Below, in pieces: positions 57,611 to 64,000 of a DNA stretch of 64,000 nucleotides (position 1 is its first letter; each line of letters starts with the position of its first letter). The DNA comes from JAKACA01 sp050010115 (GTDB lineage Bacteria; Actinomycetota; Acidimicrobiia; Acidimicrobiales; Bog-793): the NCBI GenBank assembly GCA_050010115.1, contig JBEKLQ010000004.1:1-64000 (forward strand). Reading direction: 5' to 3'. Both the position numbers and the translations under genes were made by a program. The notes below the pieces were generated by a model. It was given only the letters and a program-made list of their open reading frames with translations. It did not search any database and was not told the DNA's origin.

Positions 57611-59299
57611 ATGACGACACGGACGATCGTCGTCGGCAGCGGCGCGGGTGCCTCGACGGCCGCCATGGTGCTGGCGGCTGCCGGGCACGACGTGACAATC
57701 CTCGAGAAGGGGCGCAACTTCTTCAGCGACCTCGAGTCCGAGAGACCCGGGACGCTGTTCTCCAACGACGAACTGAAGGACAACCGGAACTTCGCCGTCC
57801 CGGACCCGCTCTCGGAGCCTCGCGTGTTCCGCACCTCGGAGACCGACACCGACCCGGTCGTGGGGCTCGTCCAGGCGCTGCCTCAGACCGTCGGCGGCGG
57901 CACGGTGCACTGGGACGCGAAGACGCCCCGTTACTGGGACATCGACTTTCACAAGCTCTCCCTCCTCGGCCCCATCCCCGGCGCCGCCATCGAGGACTGG
58001 CCGTTCGACTATGCCGAGATCGCTCCGTATTACGACACGATCGAACAGCTCATCGGTGTGCAAGGAGACGTGTCGGCTCTGCCCGAGTTGACGCTCCGGC
58101 ATGCTCCGCGCTCCGGGCCGTTCCCGATGCCGCCCGGGCCGCCTCAATACTCGTCGTTGGTCGTGGCGGGTGGATGTACGAAGGTCGGTCTCCACCCCTT
58201 CCCGGCGGCCATGGCCATCAACAGCCAGAAGTACGACGGCAGGCCGGCGTGCACGAATTGCGGTTTCTGCTCGGGGTACGGGTGCCCGATCCTTGCCCGG
58301 GTGGGGGCACTCGCGCCGCTTCGCCAAGCGCTCCGGTCCGGCGCGGCGCTGCGCGACAGCTCGACGGTTGTTCGCATCGAGACGAACGGGAGCCGGGCGA
58401 CGGGTGTCACCTGGATTGACGTGTCGGGCCAGCGCCACACCGAGGCCGCCGACCAAGTGGTCGTCGGCGGCAACGCCATTGAGACGGTGCGCCTCGCGCT
58501 GCTGTCGTCACTGCCTGATCCTCATGGTGTCGCCGGCCGCTACATGATGTTCCACTGGTTCACCGACGGGTCCGCCATCTTCCTGGACGAACGCCTCCAC
58601 AACTACCGCGGGCGTGACCACACCCATGACATCGACGACTTCGCCGATCCGGACTTCCCGGGGGCTCGCGCGGCGGCTCGAGCTGCCGGGCTTCCCTATT
58701 TCCGCGCCGGCAAGATCGAGCTCGGTGGGACGGACCGCCCGCTCGACGAGGCGGCACAGTACCAGCAGATCCTGAAGATCATCGCTCCGGAGCGCCCGTT
58801 CGGGGTGGAGTTCAAGCGCCTCATGCGAGCAAGCCTGCTTCGCGACCGCTTGCTCGGCATCACGTTGATGGGCGAGGACCTGCCGTACGCGACGAACCGG
58901 GTCGACCTCGACCCCAAGGTGACCGACTGGCGCGGGCTGCCGGTCGCGCGGGTCACTTACGCGCCCGGTCGCCACGAGCTCGCCGCCCAGGCCTTCTACA
59001 TGCCGTGGATCGTGCGGTTTCTCGAGGCATCCGGGGCAAGCGCGACAGTGGCGATCCCTGAGCAGCCGTCGCTGCGGTTTCCGATCGGCGCCGCCACGGT
59101 GATCCAGACCGCTCACATCATGGGCGGGATGCGGATGGGGTCCAACCCGGCGACGAGCGTGACCGACGGCGTCGGCCGGCATCACTACCTCGACAACGTC
59201 TTCGTCGCCGACGGCGGCGTGTTTCCTTCTTCAGGTGGCCACAACCCCACCCTTACCATCATGGCGACGGCGCTGCGCAACGCTCAGCACTGGGTGTGA
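57611..59299 (+). CDS. GMC family oxidoreductase (FAD-dependent)
   Basis: A 562-residue FAD enzyme. The dinucleotide loop G-S-G-A-G-A-S-T is near residue 9, G-G-G-T-V-H-W contacts the flavin, a C-x2-C-x4-C-type cluster (C-T-N-C-G-F-C-S-G-Y-G-C) lies near 215, and the C-terminal G-H-N-P-T-L-T-I-M-A-T-A-L holds the active-site region. It resembles the large subunit of gluconate 2-dehydrogenase and sorbose/alcohol dehydrogenases that pass electrons to cytochrome c. No signal peptide is present; it may be carried out with its Tat partner. No cytochrome gene is nearby. Confidence 0.87.
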   Translation: MTTRTIVVGSGAGASTAAMVLAAAGHDVTILEKGRNFFSDLESERPGTLFSNDELKDNRNFAVPDPLSEPRVFRTSETDTDPVVGLVQALPQTVGGGTVHWDAKTPRYWDIDFHKLSLLGPIPGAAIEDWPFDYAEIAPYYDTIEQLIGVQGDVSALPELTLRHAPRSGPFPMPPGPPQYSSLVVAGGCTKVGLHPFPAAMAINSQKYDGRPACTNCGFCSGYGCPILARVGALAPLRQALRSGAALRDSSTVVRIETNGSRATGVTWIDVSGQRHTEAADQVVVGGNAIETVRLALLSSLPDPHGVAGRYMMFHWFTDGSAIFLDERLHNYRGRDHTHDIDDFADPDFPGARAAARAAGLPYFRAGKIELGGTDRPLDEAAQYQQILKIIAPERPFGVEFKRLMRASLLRDRLLGITLMGEDLPYATNRVDLDPKVTDWRGLPVARVTYAPGRHELAAQAFYMPWIVRFLEASGASATVAIPEQPSLRFPIGAATVIQTAHIMGGMRMGSNPATSVTDGVGRHHYLDNVFVADGGVFPSSGGHNPTLTIMATALRNAQHWV

Positions 59300-59311
59300 G
59301 GGGGAGCCGCC

Positions 59312-59365
59312 GGCAGGGCGGCGGCTGACGGCAGGGCGGCGGCTGACGGCAGGGCGGCGGCTGAC
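59312..59365 (+). repeat. Three 18-bp tandem repeats
   Basis: GGCAGGGCGGCGGCTGAC occurs three times directly after the GMC gene. The DNA is non-coding here. Confidence 0.85.
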
Positions 59366-59387
59366 GGCAGCGGCCGGAGCGCAGGAA

Positions 59388-60120
59388 GTGACGCAAACCG
59401 CGGGCTCACGTCACTCTGTGGGCTTCCTGCGGGTCCCACCGGAGAAGTCGGTCAACCCGCTCCGCGCTGTCACCGCCGCGATCGACGAAAGCGCCGACCT
59501 GGGCAGGCTCGTGAGCGTCGTCGACGACGCCCAGGAGCTCGACCATGCTTCCGTAGCCATCCTGGACCAGCTCGTCGGACGGTACGACACCTTCATCGTC
59601 CTGACGGTGCGATCGAGAGCGGCCGATCTGGCGCTGCTCGAGATGTGTGCTCGAGCAGCGCCTCGCCTTCGAAGGCGGGTTGCACCGGCGTGCGGCCGCG
59701 GCCGGCACCCGCGCCGAGCACCTGGCCGGCGCCTGCGGAGATGCCCGGACGCCGGCGCTTGTGGGCCCGGACGATCGAGTGAAGCTCTCGCTCCGCGAGC
59801 GGGAAGTGGCCCTGCTGGCCGCAGAAGGGCGAAGCAGCCGCGAGATCGCCGAACGCCTCTTCCTGTCCACTCGGACTGTCGACAACCACCTGCAGCGTGT
59901 GTACCTGAAGCTTGGCGTGACGGGCCGGCGCGAGTTGGCCGAGCATCTCGCACGCTTCCCGCGCAGGTCACAGGAAGAAACCCCCCACCGATGTGGCACC
60001 CCTCGCCTGCCGCATTCACCGCCATCCAGCAACACAACGACGAGCGCCGGAGGGCAGCCGAAGGGCAGCCGAAGGGCAGCCGAAGCCCGCGCCCAGGATC
60101 CCTGCCCGAGCGAGGAGTAG
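59388..60120 (+). pseudogene. Remnant of a LAL-type LuxR transcriptional regulator
   Basis: The first frame carries an ATPase Walker B region (L-G-R-L-V-S-V-V-D-D-A-Q-E-L-D) up to about 59640. Homology then continues in another frame with the C-terminal LuxR HTH (L-S-L-R-E-R-E-V-A-L-L-A-A-E-G, then R-T-V-D-N-H-L-Q-R-V-Y) to about 59960. Full LAL regulators have about 900 residues; here Walker A and most of the middle are gone and the two parts are out of frame. The tail to the stop at 60120 is unrelated and includes short repeats. Confidence 0.72.
60053..60085 (+). repeat. Three 11-bp tandem repeats
   Basis: GGGCAGCCGAA occurs three times in the tail of the LuxR remnant. Positions are accurate to a base or two. 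Confidence 0.75.
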
Positions 60121-60159
60121 GCCCCGGCGGAGCAGACCGGCGCTCATCGTCGGTCGCAC

Positions 60160-60215
60160 GACGATGTACGCGCTTTGTTCCGGCAGTCGGTACAAACCGC
60201 GTACACCGTCGCGAT
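60160..60215 (-). repeat. Dispersed palindromic element, copy 2
   Basis: Arms GACGATGTACGCG-cTTTGT-tCC (60160-60181) and complement (60189-60210) around a 7-nt loop, then GCGAT. It is the inverted second copy of the element at 19509-19564, differing at three of 56 positions. It lies between the LuxR remnant and the operator array of the nitroreductase gene. No target duplication is visible. Confidence 0.85.
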
Positions 60216-60283
60216 CTCACCTTGCAATCTGCGCCGAATGCACTACCGGTCGGGACGCGGCGCCAAGACTAACGATCGCATTT

Positions 60284-60359
60284 GTGAGCACTGCTCTTGC
60301 ATTATGGCTTCGAATCCGGCAGACTGCTCTCATATCGAGAGCACTGCTCTCTTATCGAA
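60284..60359. promoter_or_regulatory. Array of three ACTGCTCT sites, two as inverted repeats
   Basis: GAGCACTGCTC (60286-60296) and GAGAGCACTGCTCTC (60337-60351) are inverted repeats whose centres are 53 bp apart. In between, CTGCTCTCATATCGA (60324-60338) is directly repeated with one change at 60345-60359, 21 bp on. The tract is AT-rich for this genome and lies 22 nt before the next gene, so it looks like the operator of a cooperative repressor. Confidence 0.65.
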
Positions 60360-60381
60360 TCACTAGTACGAAAGGGCCGCC

Positions 60382-60858
60382 ATGACTCCCCCAACCGAGC
60401 CTCACTACCGGAAGCCCGACTGGTTCACCGTCCACGTCTTCAACGCGCTCGTCGCCTGGTTGACACGGCACGGCGTCAGCCTCTGGGGGAGCCGGGTGCT
60501 CGAGGTCCGCGGGCGCCAGAGCGGCGAGCCACGCCGGGTCCCGGTGAACGTCCTGTCGCTCGATGGAAAGGAGTACCTCGTCTCGCCGCGTGGGAACGGG
60601 CAGTGGGTCCGGAACGTCCGCGCTGCCGGAGGCGAGCTGCAGCTCTTGCTCGGTCGCCGGCGTGAGCGGCGGATCGCTGTGGAGCTTCCGGACGACGAGA
60701 AGACCCCGGTGCTGCGCGCTTATCTCAAGCGGTGGAAGTTCGAGGTCGGGATCTTCTTCGAGGGCGTCGACGCCAACTCCACGGAAGCGGCGCTACGAGA
60801 GATCGCTCCGCGCCATCCGGTATTCGTCCTGTCGGGTGCTGATCGCGATGGCCGATAA
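60382..60858 (+). CDS. Deazaflavin (F420)-dependent nitroreductase-family protein
   Basis: A 158-residue DDN-family protein. The family hallmark L-E-V-R-G-R-Q-S-G-E-P-R-R-V-P-V is near residue 40, and Y-L-V-S-P-R-G-N-G-Q-W-V-R-N-V-R-A-A-G-G near 66 completes the F420-binding split barrel. It is a paralogue type of the gene at 5814 but lacks the disordered N-terminus. GAAAGG precedes the ATG. The operator array upstream indicates regulated expression, by a regulator not encoded next door. Confidence 0.88.
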   Translation: MTPPTEPHYRKPDWFTVHVFNALVAWLTRHGVSLWGSRVLEVRGRQSGEPRRVPVNVLSLDGKEYLVSPRGNGQWVRNVRAAGGELQLLLGRRRERRIAVELPDDEKTPVLRAYLKRWKFEVGIFFEGVDANSTEAALREIAPRHPVFVLSGADRDGR

Positions 60859-60940
60859 TGCCGTGACACCAGTCATGCTCGGCCACGACGTCGGAAGGGT
60901 CGCCTACCAGCGGCTCCACGACCACGAGCACCGGCCAGGG

Positions 60941-61036
60941 CTCCTCCACGCCGTCCAGCGTGGCGCCGGCGACGAGCGTGCCACCGAGCTCCTCCACGAC
61001 GTCCAGCGTGGCGCCAACCACGAGTGTGCTGCCTAC
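60941..61036. repeat. 48-bp imperfect tandem repeat, two units
   Basis: CTCCTCCACGCCGTCCAGCG at 60941 recurs at 60989 with one change, and the following bases remain alike (GTGGCGCC, ACGAGTGTG-type). The second unit reaches the 3' end of the leftward LLM gene. Read on the minus strand it would give a Val/Leu/Gly-rich 16-residue repeat, but no gene start or family is evident. Confidence 0.6.
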
Positions 61037-61860
61037 GACGTAGGAGTGACCCCGCCGCGGTCCGCCTCTGCGGTGCCCGTGGACGGCCCGAGCCGTATGA
61101 CCGCCTCGGCCTCCACCGCGTTGGCCATCTCCGGCACGTGGACCAACCACCAAGTGGCGCCGGCGGCAGCCCACGGAGCTGGGTCGTCCCCAGGCGCTCC
61201 CCGCACGACCACGTCGTAGCCGTCGAGCGTGCCTCGCTCAGCTTCGATCCTCGTGAGCATCTCTCGGAGTCCATCGATCGTCGTCTCGGGGCAGATGCCA
61301 TCGTGGCGGGCGGCCCTGCGCATGAGCGCCGGCTTGGCCGACCGGGCGGCCACCCAGATCGGAATCGACGGCTCGGGGCGCGGCAGGAACCTCACGCCGG
61401 AGGCAACGAAATGGTGCCCGGCGTAGTTGACCTCCTCGCCGGACCAGAGCTGGGTCAGCAGCTCCAGGCCCTCATCGAGGCGCTCGGCGCGAGCGGCGTC
61501 GTCATCGATCTCACCGAAGCGTGTGAGCTCGCCGGCCGAGTTCGAGCCGAGCCCGACACCGAGGACCAAGCGGCCCCGGCTGAGGCGGTGGAGGGTGACG
61601 GTCTCGCGGGCGAGTTTCTGCGGGCGGCGGCGGGAGATCGGCGTGACGAGCGGACCGAGCAGGACCCGATCGGTCTTGAGGGCGACTGCGGCGAGAGCGA
61701 CCCAGACATCAGCCACGGCGAGGTCTCGCGCCGGCCGTGCGATGTGGTCCCAGACGAACACCCCATCAAAACCCACCTCCTCCGCCAACGCCCCCATCTC
61801 CCCGAGGACCAACGGATCGGCGAGCTCGCCGAACGGCGGGAGATAGACCCCGAAGCGCAT
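61033..61860 (-). CDS. LLM class F420-dependent oxidoreductase
   Basis: A 275-residue luciferase-like enzyme starting M-R-F-G-V-Y-L-P-P-F-G. Conserved segments are F-D-G-V-F-V-W-D-H-I, L-S-R-G-R-L-V-L-G-V-G-L-G-S and I-P-I-W-V-A-A-R-S-A-K-P-A-L-M-R-R-A-A. It is probably F420-dependent. I chose ATG 61860 rather than an upstream frame, since strand 1 begins there and TAGCGT lies 7 nt before it. It is likely a monocistronic unit with the palindrome at 61943 upstream. Confidence 0.85.
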   Translation of the reverse strand: MRFGVYLPPFGELADPLVLGEMGALAEEVGFDGVFVWDHIARPARDLAVADVWVALAAVALKTDRVLLGPLVTPISRRRPQKLARETVTLHRLSRGRLVLGVGLGSNSAGELTRFGEIDDDAARAERLDEGLELLTQLWSGEEVNYAGHHFVASGVRFLPRPEPSIPIWVAARSAKPALMRRAARHDGICPETTIDGLREMLTRIEAERGTLDGYDVVVRGAPGDDPAPWAAAGATWWLVHVPEMANAVEAEAVIRLGPSTGTAEADRGGVTPTS

Positions 61861-61867
61861 GGCGGGG

Positions 61868-61873
61868 ACGCTA
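61868..61873 (-). promoter_or_regulatory. -10 hexamer TAGCGT of the LLM gene
   Basis: TAGCGT on the minus strand is 7 nt before the ATG at 61860; leaderless transcription is likely. Confidence 0.45.
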
Positions 61874-61940
61874 CCGGGATCTGGCTCGACAACCCGCCGT
61901 GACCGAGACCTCAAGTGGGCATGTCTCAAAACCGGATTAC

Positions 61941-61958
61941 TTACTTATCGATAAGTTA
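61941..61958. promoter_or_regulatory. Palindrome TTACTTATCGATAAGTTA
   Basis: ACTTATCGATAAGT (61943-61956) is a perfect 14-bp palindrome, extended to 18 bp with one mismatched pair. It sits 83 nt upstream of the LLM start in an AT-rich patch that stands out from the surroundings. A TetR- or GntR-type regulator site is likely; the regulator is unknown. Confidence 0.55.
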
Positions 61959-62035
61959 GAAAGCGCGGATTACAAGATGCCAAGGAGAGAGCCCCCGCCT
62001 TCAGCCGGCTCGAGACCAAGCGCAGGGCGCTCCGG

Positions 62036-63217
62036 CTACTGAGCCGCCCCCAACATGAGCGCACTCGTCGGCACCCCGGTCCCTCCGGTGACCAGCACGT
62101 GCTCCGCCCCGTTTACCTGGTTCACCGACGTGCCGCGGACTTGCCGGACGCCCTCGGCGATGCCGTTCATACCGTGCAGGTACGCCTCGCCCAGTTGGCC
62201 ACCGTGGGTGTTGATCGGTAGGCGCCCGCCGAGCTCGATGTTCCCGTCGGCGATGAAGTGCCGGGCCTCCCCTCGCTCGCAGAAGCCAAACTCCTCGATC
62301 TGCGGCAGCACGAACGGCGTGAAGTGGTCGTAGAACACCGCCGTATTCACATCGTCCGGACCGAGCCCCGACGTTTCCCAGATCTGGCGGGCGCACGTCG
62401 CCATCTCGGGCAACCCGGTCAACGACTCCCTGAAGTACGAGCGCATCATCTGCTGCTCGTCCGCCATGCCCTGGGCGGCCGCCTCGAGCACGACAGGCAC
62501 CTGGCGCAGGTCCCGGGCGCGTTCGAGGCTGGTCACGAGGATCGCCTGCCCTCCGTCCGTCTCCTGGCAGCAGTCGAGCAGATGCAGCGGCTCGACGATG
62601 TAGCGGCTCGCTTGATGCTCTTCGAGCGTGATGGGCTGCCCGTAAAAGTGCGCCGCCGGGTTCGTCGCCGCGTGCCGGCGGTCTGCGACAGCCACGCGGC
62701 CAAAGTCCTCACTGGTCACTCCGTACTCATGCATGATGCGCGTGGCGAACATCGCCACCCACGACGCCGGCGTCAGCAGCCCGAAGGGCGAGGTCCAGGC
62801 ATACTGGGCCTCCTCGGTCGTGGCGACCGGGGCCCTGGCCTGGACGCCGGCACCGAAGCGAGCACCTGACCGCTCGTTGAATGCCCGGTAGCACAGGACG
62901 TAGTCCGCCACGCCCTCGTTCACCGCCATCGCCGCCATCTGCACCGTGGCACAGGGGGCGCCGCCGCCGAAGTGGACGCGGCTGAAGTGCGTCAGCTCGC
63001 GGATGCCGAGCAGCCGCATGATCTCGTTCTCGGGGTTCGTGTCCATCGTGAACGTCGAAAGCCCGTTCACCTGGCTCGGCTGCAGGCCGGCGTCCTGCAG
63101 CGCCGACATGCACGCCTCGAGGGCAAGGCGCAACTCGCTCCGGCCCGAGCTCTTGGAGAACTCGGTTGCGCCGATCCCGCAGATCGCCGTCTTGCCGGCG
63201 TACGAATGCCGGGTCAC
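62036..63217 (-). CDS. Thiolase-like lipid-transfer protein (Ltp2-like)
   Basis: A 393-residue thiolase-fold protein of the SCP-x/Ltp type. A-I-C-G-I-G-A-T-E-F-S-K-S-S-G opens it, F-G-G-G-A-P-C-A-T-V-Q is at the nucleophile position, and N-T-H-G-G-Q-L-G-E-A-Y-L-H-G is the C-terminal active-site stretch. In cholesterol side-chain breakdown, the relative Ltp2 with a DUF35 partner is an aldolase rather than a thiolase. The neighbouring gene carries a DUF35 domain, so the same role is inferred. The GTG start overlaps the upstream stop by 4 nt. Confidence 0.86.
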   Translation of the reverse strand: MTRHSYAGKTAICGIGATEFSKSSGRSELRLALEACMSALQDAGLQPSQVNGLSTFTMDTNPENEIMRLLGIRELTHFSRVHFGGGAPCATVQMAAMAVNEGVADYVLCYRAFNERSGARFGAGVQARAPVATTEEAQYAWTSPFGLLTPASWVAMFATRIMHEYGVTSEDFGRVAVADRRHAATNPAAHFYGQPITLEEHQASRYIVEPLHLLDCCQETDGGQAILVTSLERARDLRQVPVVLEAAAQGMADEQQMMRSYFRESLTGLPEMATCARQIWETSGLGPDDVNTAVFYDHFTPFVLPQIEEFGFCERGEARHFIADGNIELGGRLPINTHGGQLGEAYLHGMNGIAEGVRQVRGTSVNQVNGAEHVLVTGGTGVPTSALMLGAAQ

Positions 63218-64000
63218 GATGCTTGCCGTTGCGGAAGTGTCAGCTCGATCGTCGCGATGGCGTGATCTCCATAGGAGTCAGACGCCTTGATCCCGACCGT
63301 CACCCGCCGCGCCGCCTCATCCACGGCCGTCACGGCACCGGAGAACGTCAGCAGGTCGCCCGGGTAGCCCGGCGCCCCGAGCCGAATCCGGATCGAGTGG
63401 TACACAGCCTCGGGCCCGGCCCAGTCCGACACCACCCGCTGCAACAGCCCGGCGGACGTGTTGATGTTCAAGAACACGTCCTTCGAGCCCTGCTCCTGTG
63501 CGATGTCCCGGTCGTGGTGCACGGCGGTGTAATCCCTCGTAGCGATCGCCCCGGCGACGACGAGCGTTGTCGTGATGGGCAAGCTGACGAGCGACAACGG
63601 ATCGCCGGCGGCAACGTCGTCGATCGTGAGGGTGCCGGCGCGCCGAACCGGTAGCGGCGCCCGGAACTGCGGGAGCGGGTACTGCCCGCCCTCGAGCCAG
63701 CACAGCTCGAGAGGCATCCCGATCTGAAGCTGGTCCCTCGTGAGCCCGACCAGATCGGCGACGGTCCGGGTCCCTTCTTCCAGCTCCACGAGCGCCACGA
63801 GCAACGGATACCCAAAACCCGCCACCCTCGGGTGCTCAGGCACGGCGAAGCTGTAGAGCCGGCCGCGCCCCGAGGCCCGGACCCAACCCATGTCGAACGA
63901 CCCACAATGCGGGCACCGCGGACCGGGAGGCGTGAGGAGCTCCCCACAGCCGTTGCAACGCTGGATCCGCAGCTCGCGAACTCGCACGCCCTCCCAGAAG
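63214..64000 (-). CDS. DUF35 OB-fold / MaoC dehydratase fusion (ChsH2-like), partial
   Basis: The gene runs off the right edge: codons upstream of GTG 63987 read F-W-E-G-V, as expected inside a DUF35 protein, so the start is outside. Zinc-ribbon Cys pairs C-N-G-C and C-P-H-C (11, 14, 25, 28 from that GTG) lead the OB fold. The second half is a MaoC hotdog with A-V-H-H-D-R-D-I-A as the catalytic segment. ChsH2 has these domains in the reverse order. With the Ltp2-like gene it should hydrate an enoyl-CoA and hand the product to the aldolase. Confidence 0.82.
   Translation of the reverse strand, partial: FWEGVRVRELRIQRCNGCGELLTPPGPRCPHCGSFDMGWVRASGRGRLYSFAVPEHPRVAGFGYPLLVALVELEEGTRTVADLVGLTRDQLQIGMPLELCWLEGGQYPLPQFRAPLPVRRAGTLTIDDVAAGDPLSLVSLPITTTLVVAGAIATRDYTAVHHDRDIAQEQGSKDVFLNINTSAGLLQRVVSDWAGPEAVYHSIRIRLGAPGYPGDLLTFSGAVTAVDEAARRVTVGIKASDSYGDHAIATIELTLPQRQAS

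Noticed and set aside
1..64000. CRISPR arrays, tRNA or rRNA genes, riboswitches, prophage and intact insertion sequences
   Set aside because: I looked in all intergenic gaps and saw no cloverleaf, spaced direct repeats, integrase or transposase. A covariance-model scan would settle the RNA question.

Overview
The window is very GC-rich chromosomal DNA. It has dense, often overlapping genes, many GTG and some TTG starts, several F420/LLM-type oxidoreductases and deazaflavin-type nitroreductases, two SEDS proteins, and a relA-aspS-rarA-alaS-ruvX-aroE block in the order known from Actinobacteria. This points to an actinobacterium; Acidimicrobiia is my best guess, by inference only. I saw no tRNA, rRNA, CRISPR array, integrase or intact transposase.

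Layout. (1) 1-5.8 kb: MFS transporter, flavin reductase-like protein, two SDRs and an acyl-CoA ligase resembling steroid ring-degradation (KstR2-regulon) enzymes, ending in a truncated SDR. (2) 5.8-11.5 kb: a six-gene leftward operon headed by a TetR gene with a perfect 12-bp-arm operator on its start codon; it carries two LLM monooxygenases, an unknown protein, an aldehyde dehydrogenase and a deazaflavin-type nitroreductase. (3) 11.6-15.9 kb: cyclase and alcohol dehydrogenase, divergent from an SDR, an epimerase and a SnoaL-like protein, around a KstR-like box. (4) 15.9-23.5 kb: hemolysin III, secreted sedolisin, amidohydrolase, enoyl-CoA hydratase, and a paired acyl-CoA dehydrogenase. (5) 23.5-31.4 kb: MATE exporter and a leftward catabolic operon (D-aminoacylase-like, amidohydrolase, thioesterase, TetR, MpaB-type oxygenase) with an SDR upstream. 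(6) 31.4-52.9 kb: housekeeping genes: ppx, ppk, two SEDS proteins, bifunctional nuclease, aroE, ruvX, alaS, rarA, aspS, relA, peroxiredoxin and a ComF-like protein. (7) 52.9-61.9 kb: ABC-2 exporter, LLM oxidoreductases, a GMC dehydrogenase with a Tat lipoprotein partner, and a stretch of gene remnants. (8) 62-64 kb: a thiolase-like lipid-transfer protein with a DUF35-MaoC fusion, a combination known from steroid side-chain cleavage.

The genes together suggest catabolism of CoA-activated alicyclic or steroid-like substrates: ligase, acyl-CoA dehydrogenases, hydratase/MaoC, SDRs, Ltp2-like aldolase and thioesterase. The most interesting signal is regulatory. An 18-bp motif, TGAYARWCGTGTCTCGYC, occurs four times (3067, 18149, 20796, 30526), each upstream of a catabolic gene or operon and three times exactly 2 nt from a TANNNT -10 hexamer. 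It looks like the operator of an undescribed local regulon; the TetR at 25.8-26.5 kb is a candidate regulator. A second signal is a 56-bp palindromic element present twice in inverted orientation (19509 and 60160), both in gene-remnant zones. Many genes have a TANNNT hexamer 6-8 nt before the start codon and no ribosome binding site, so leaderless transcription appears common; I used this to choose several starts.
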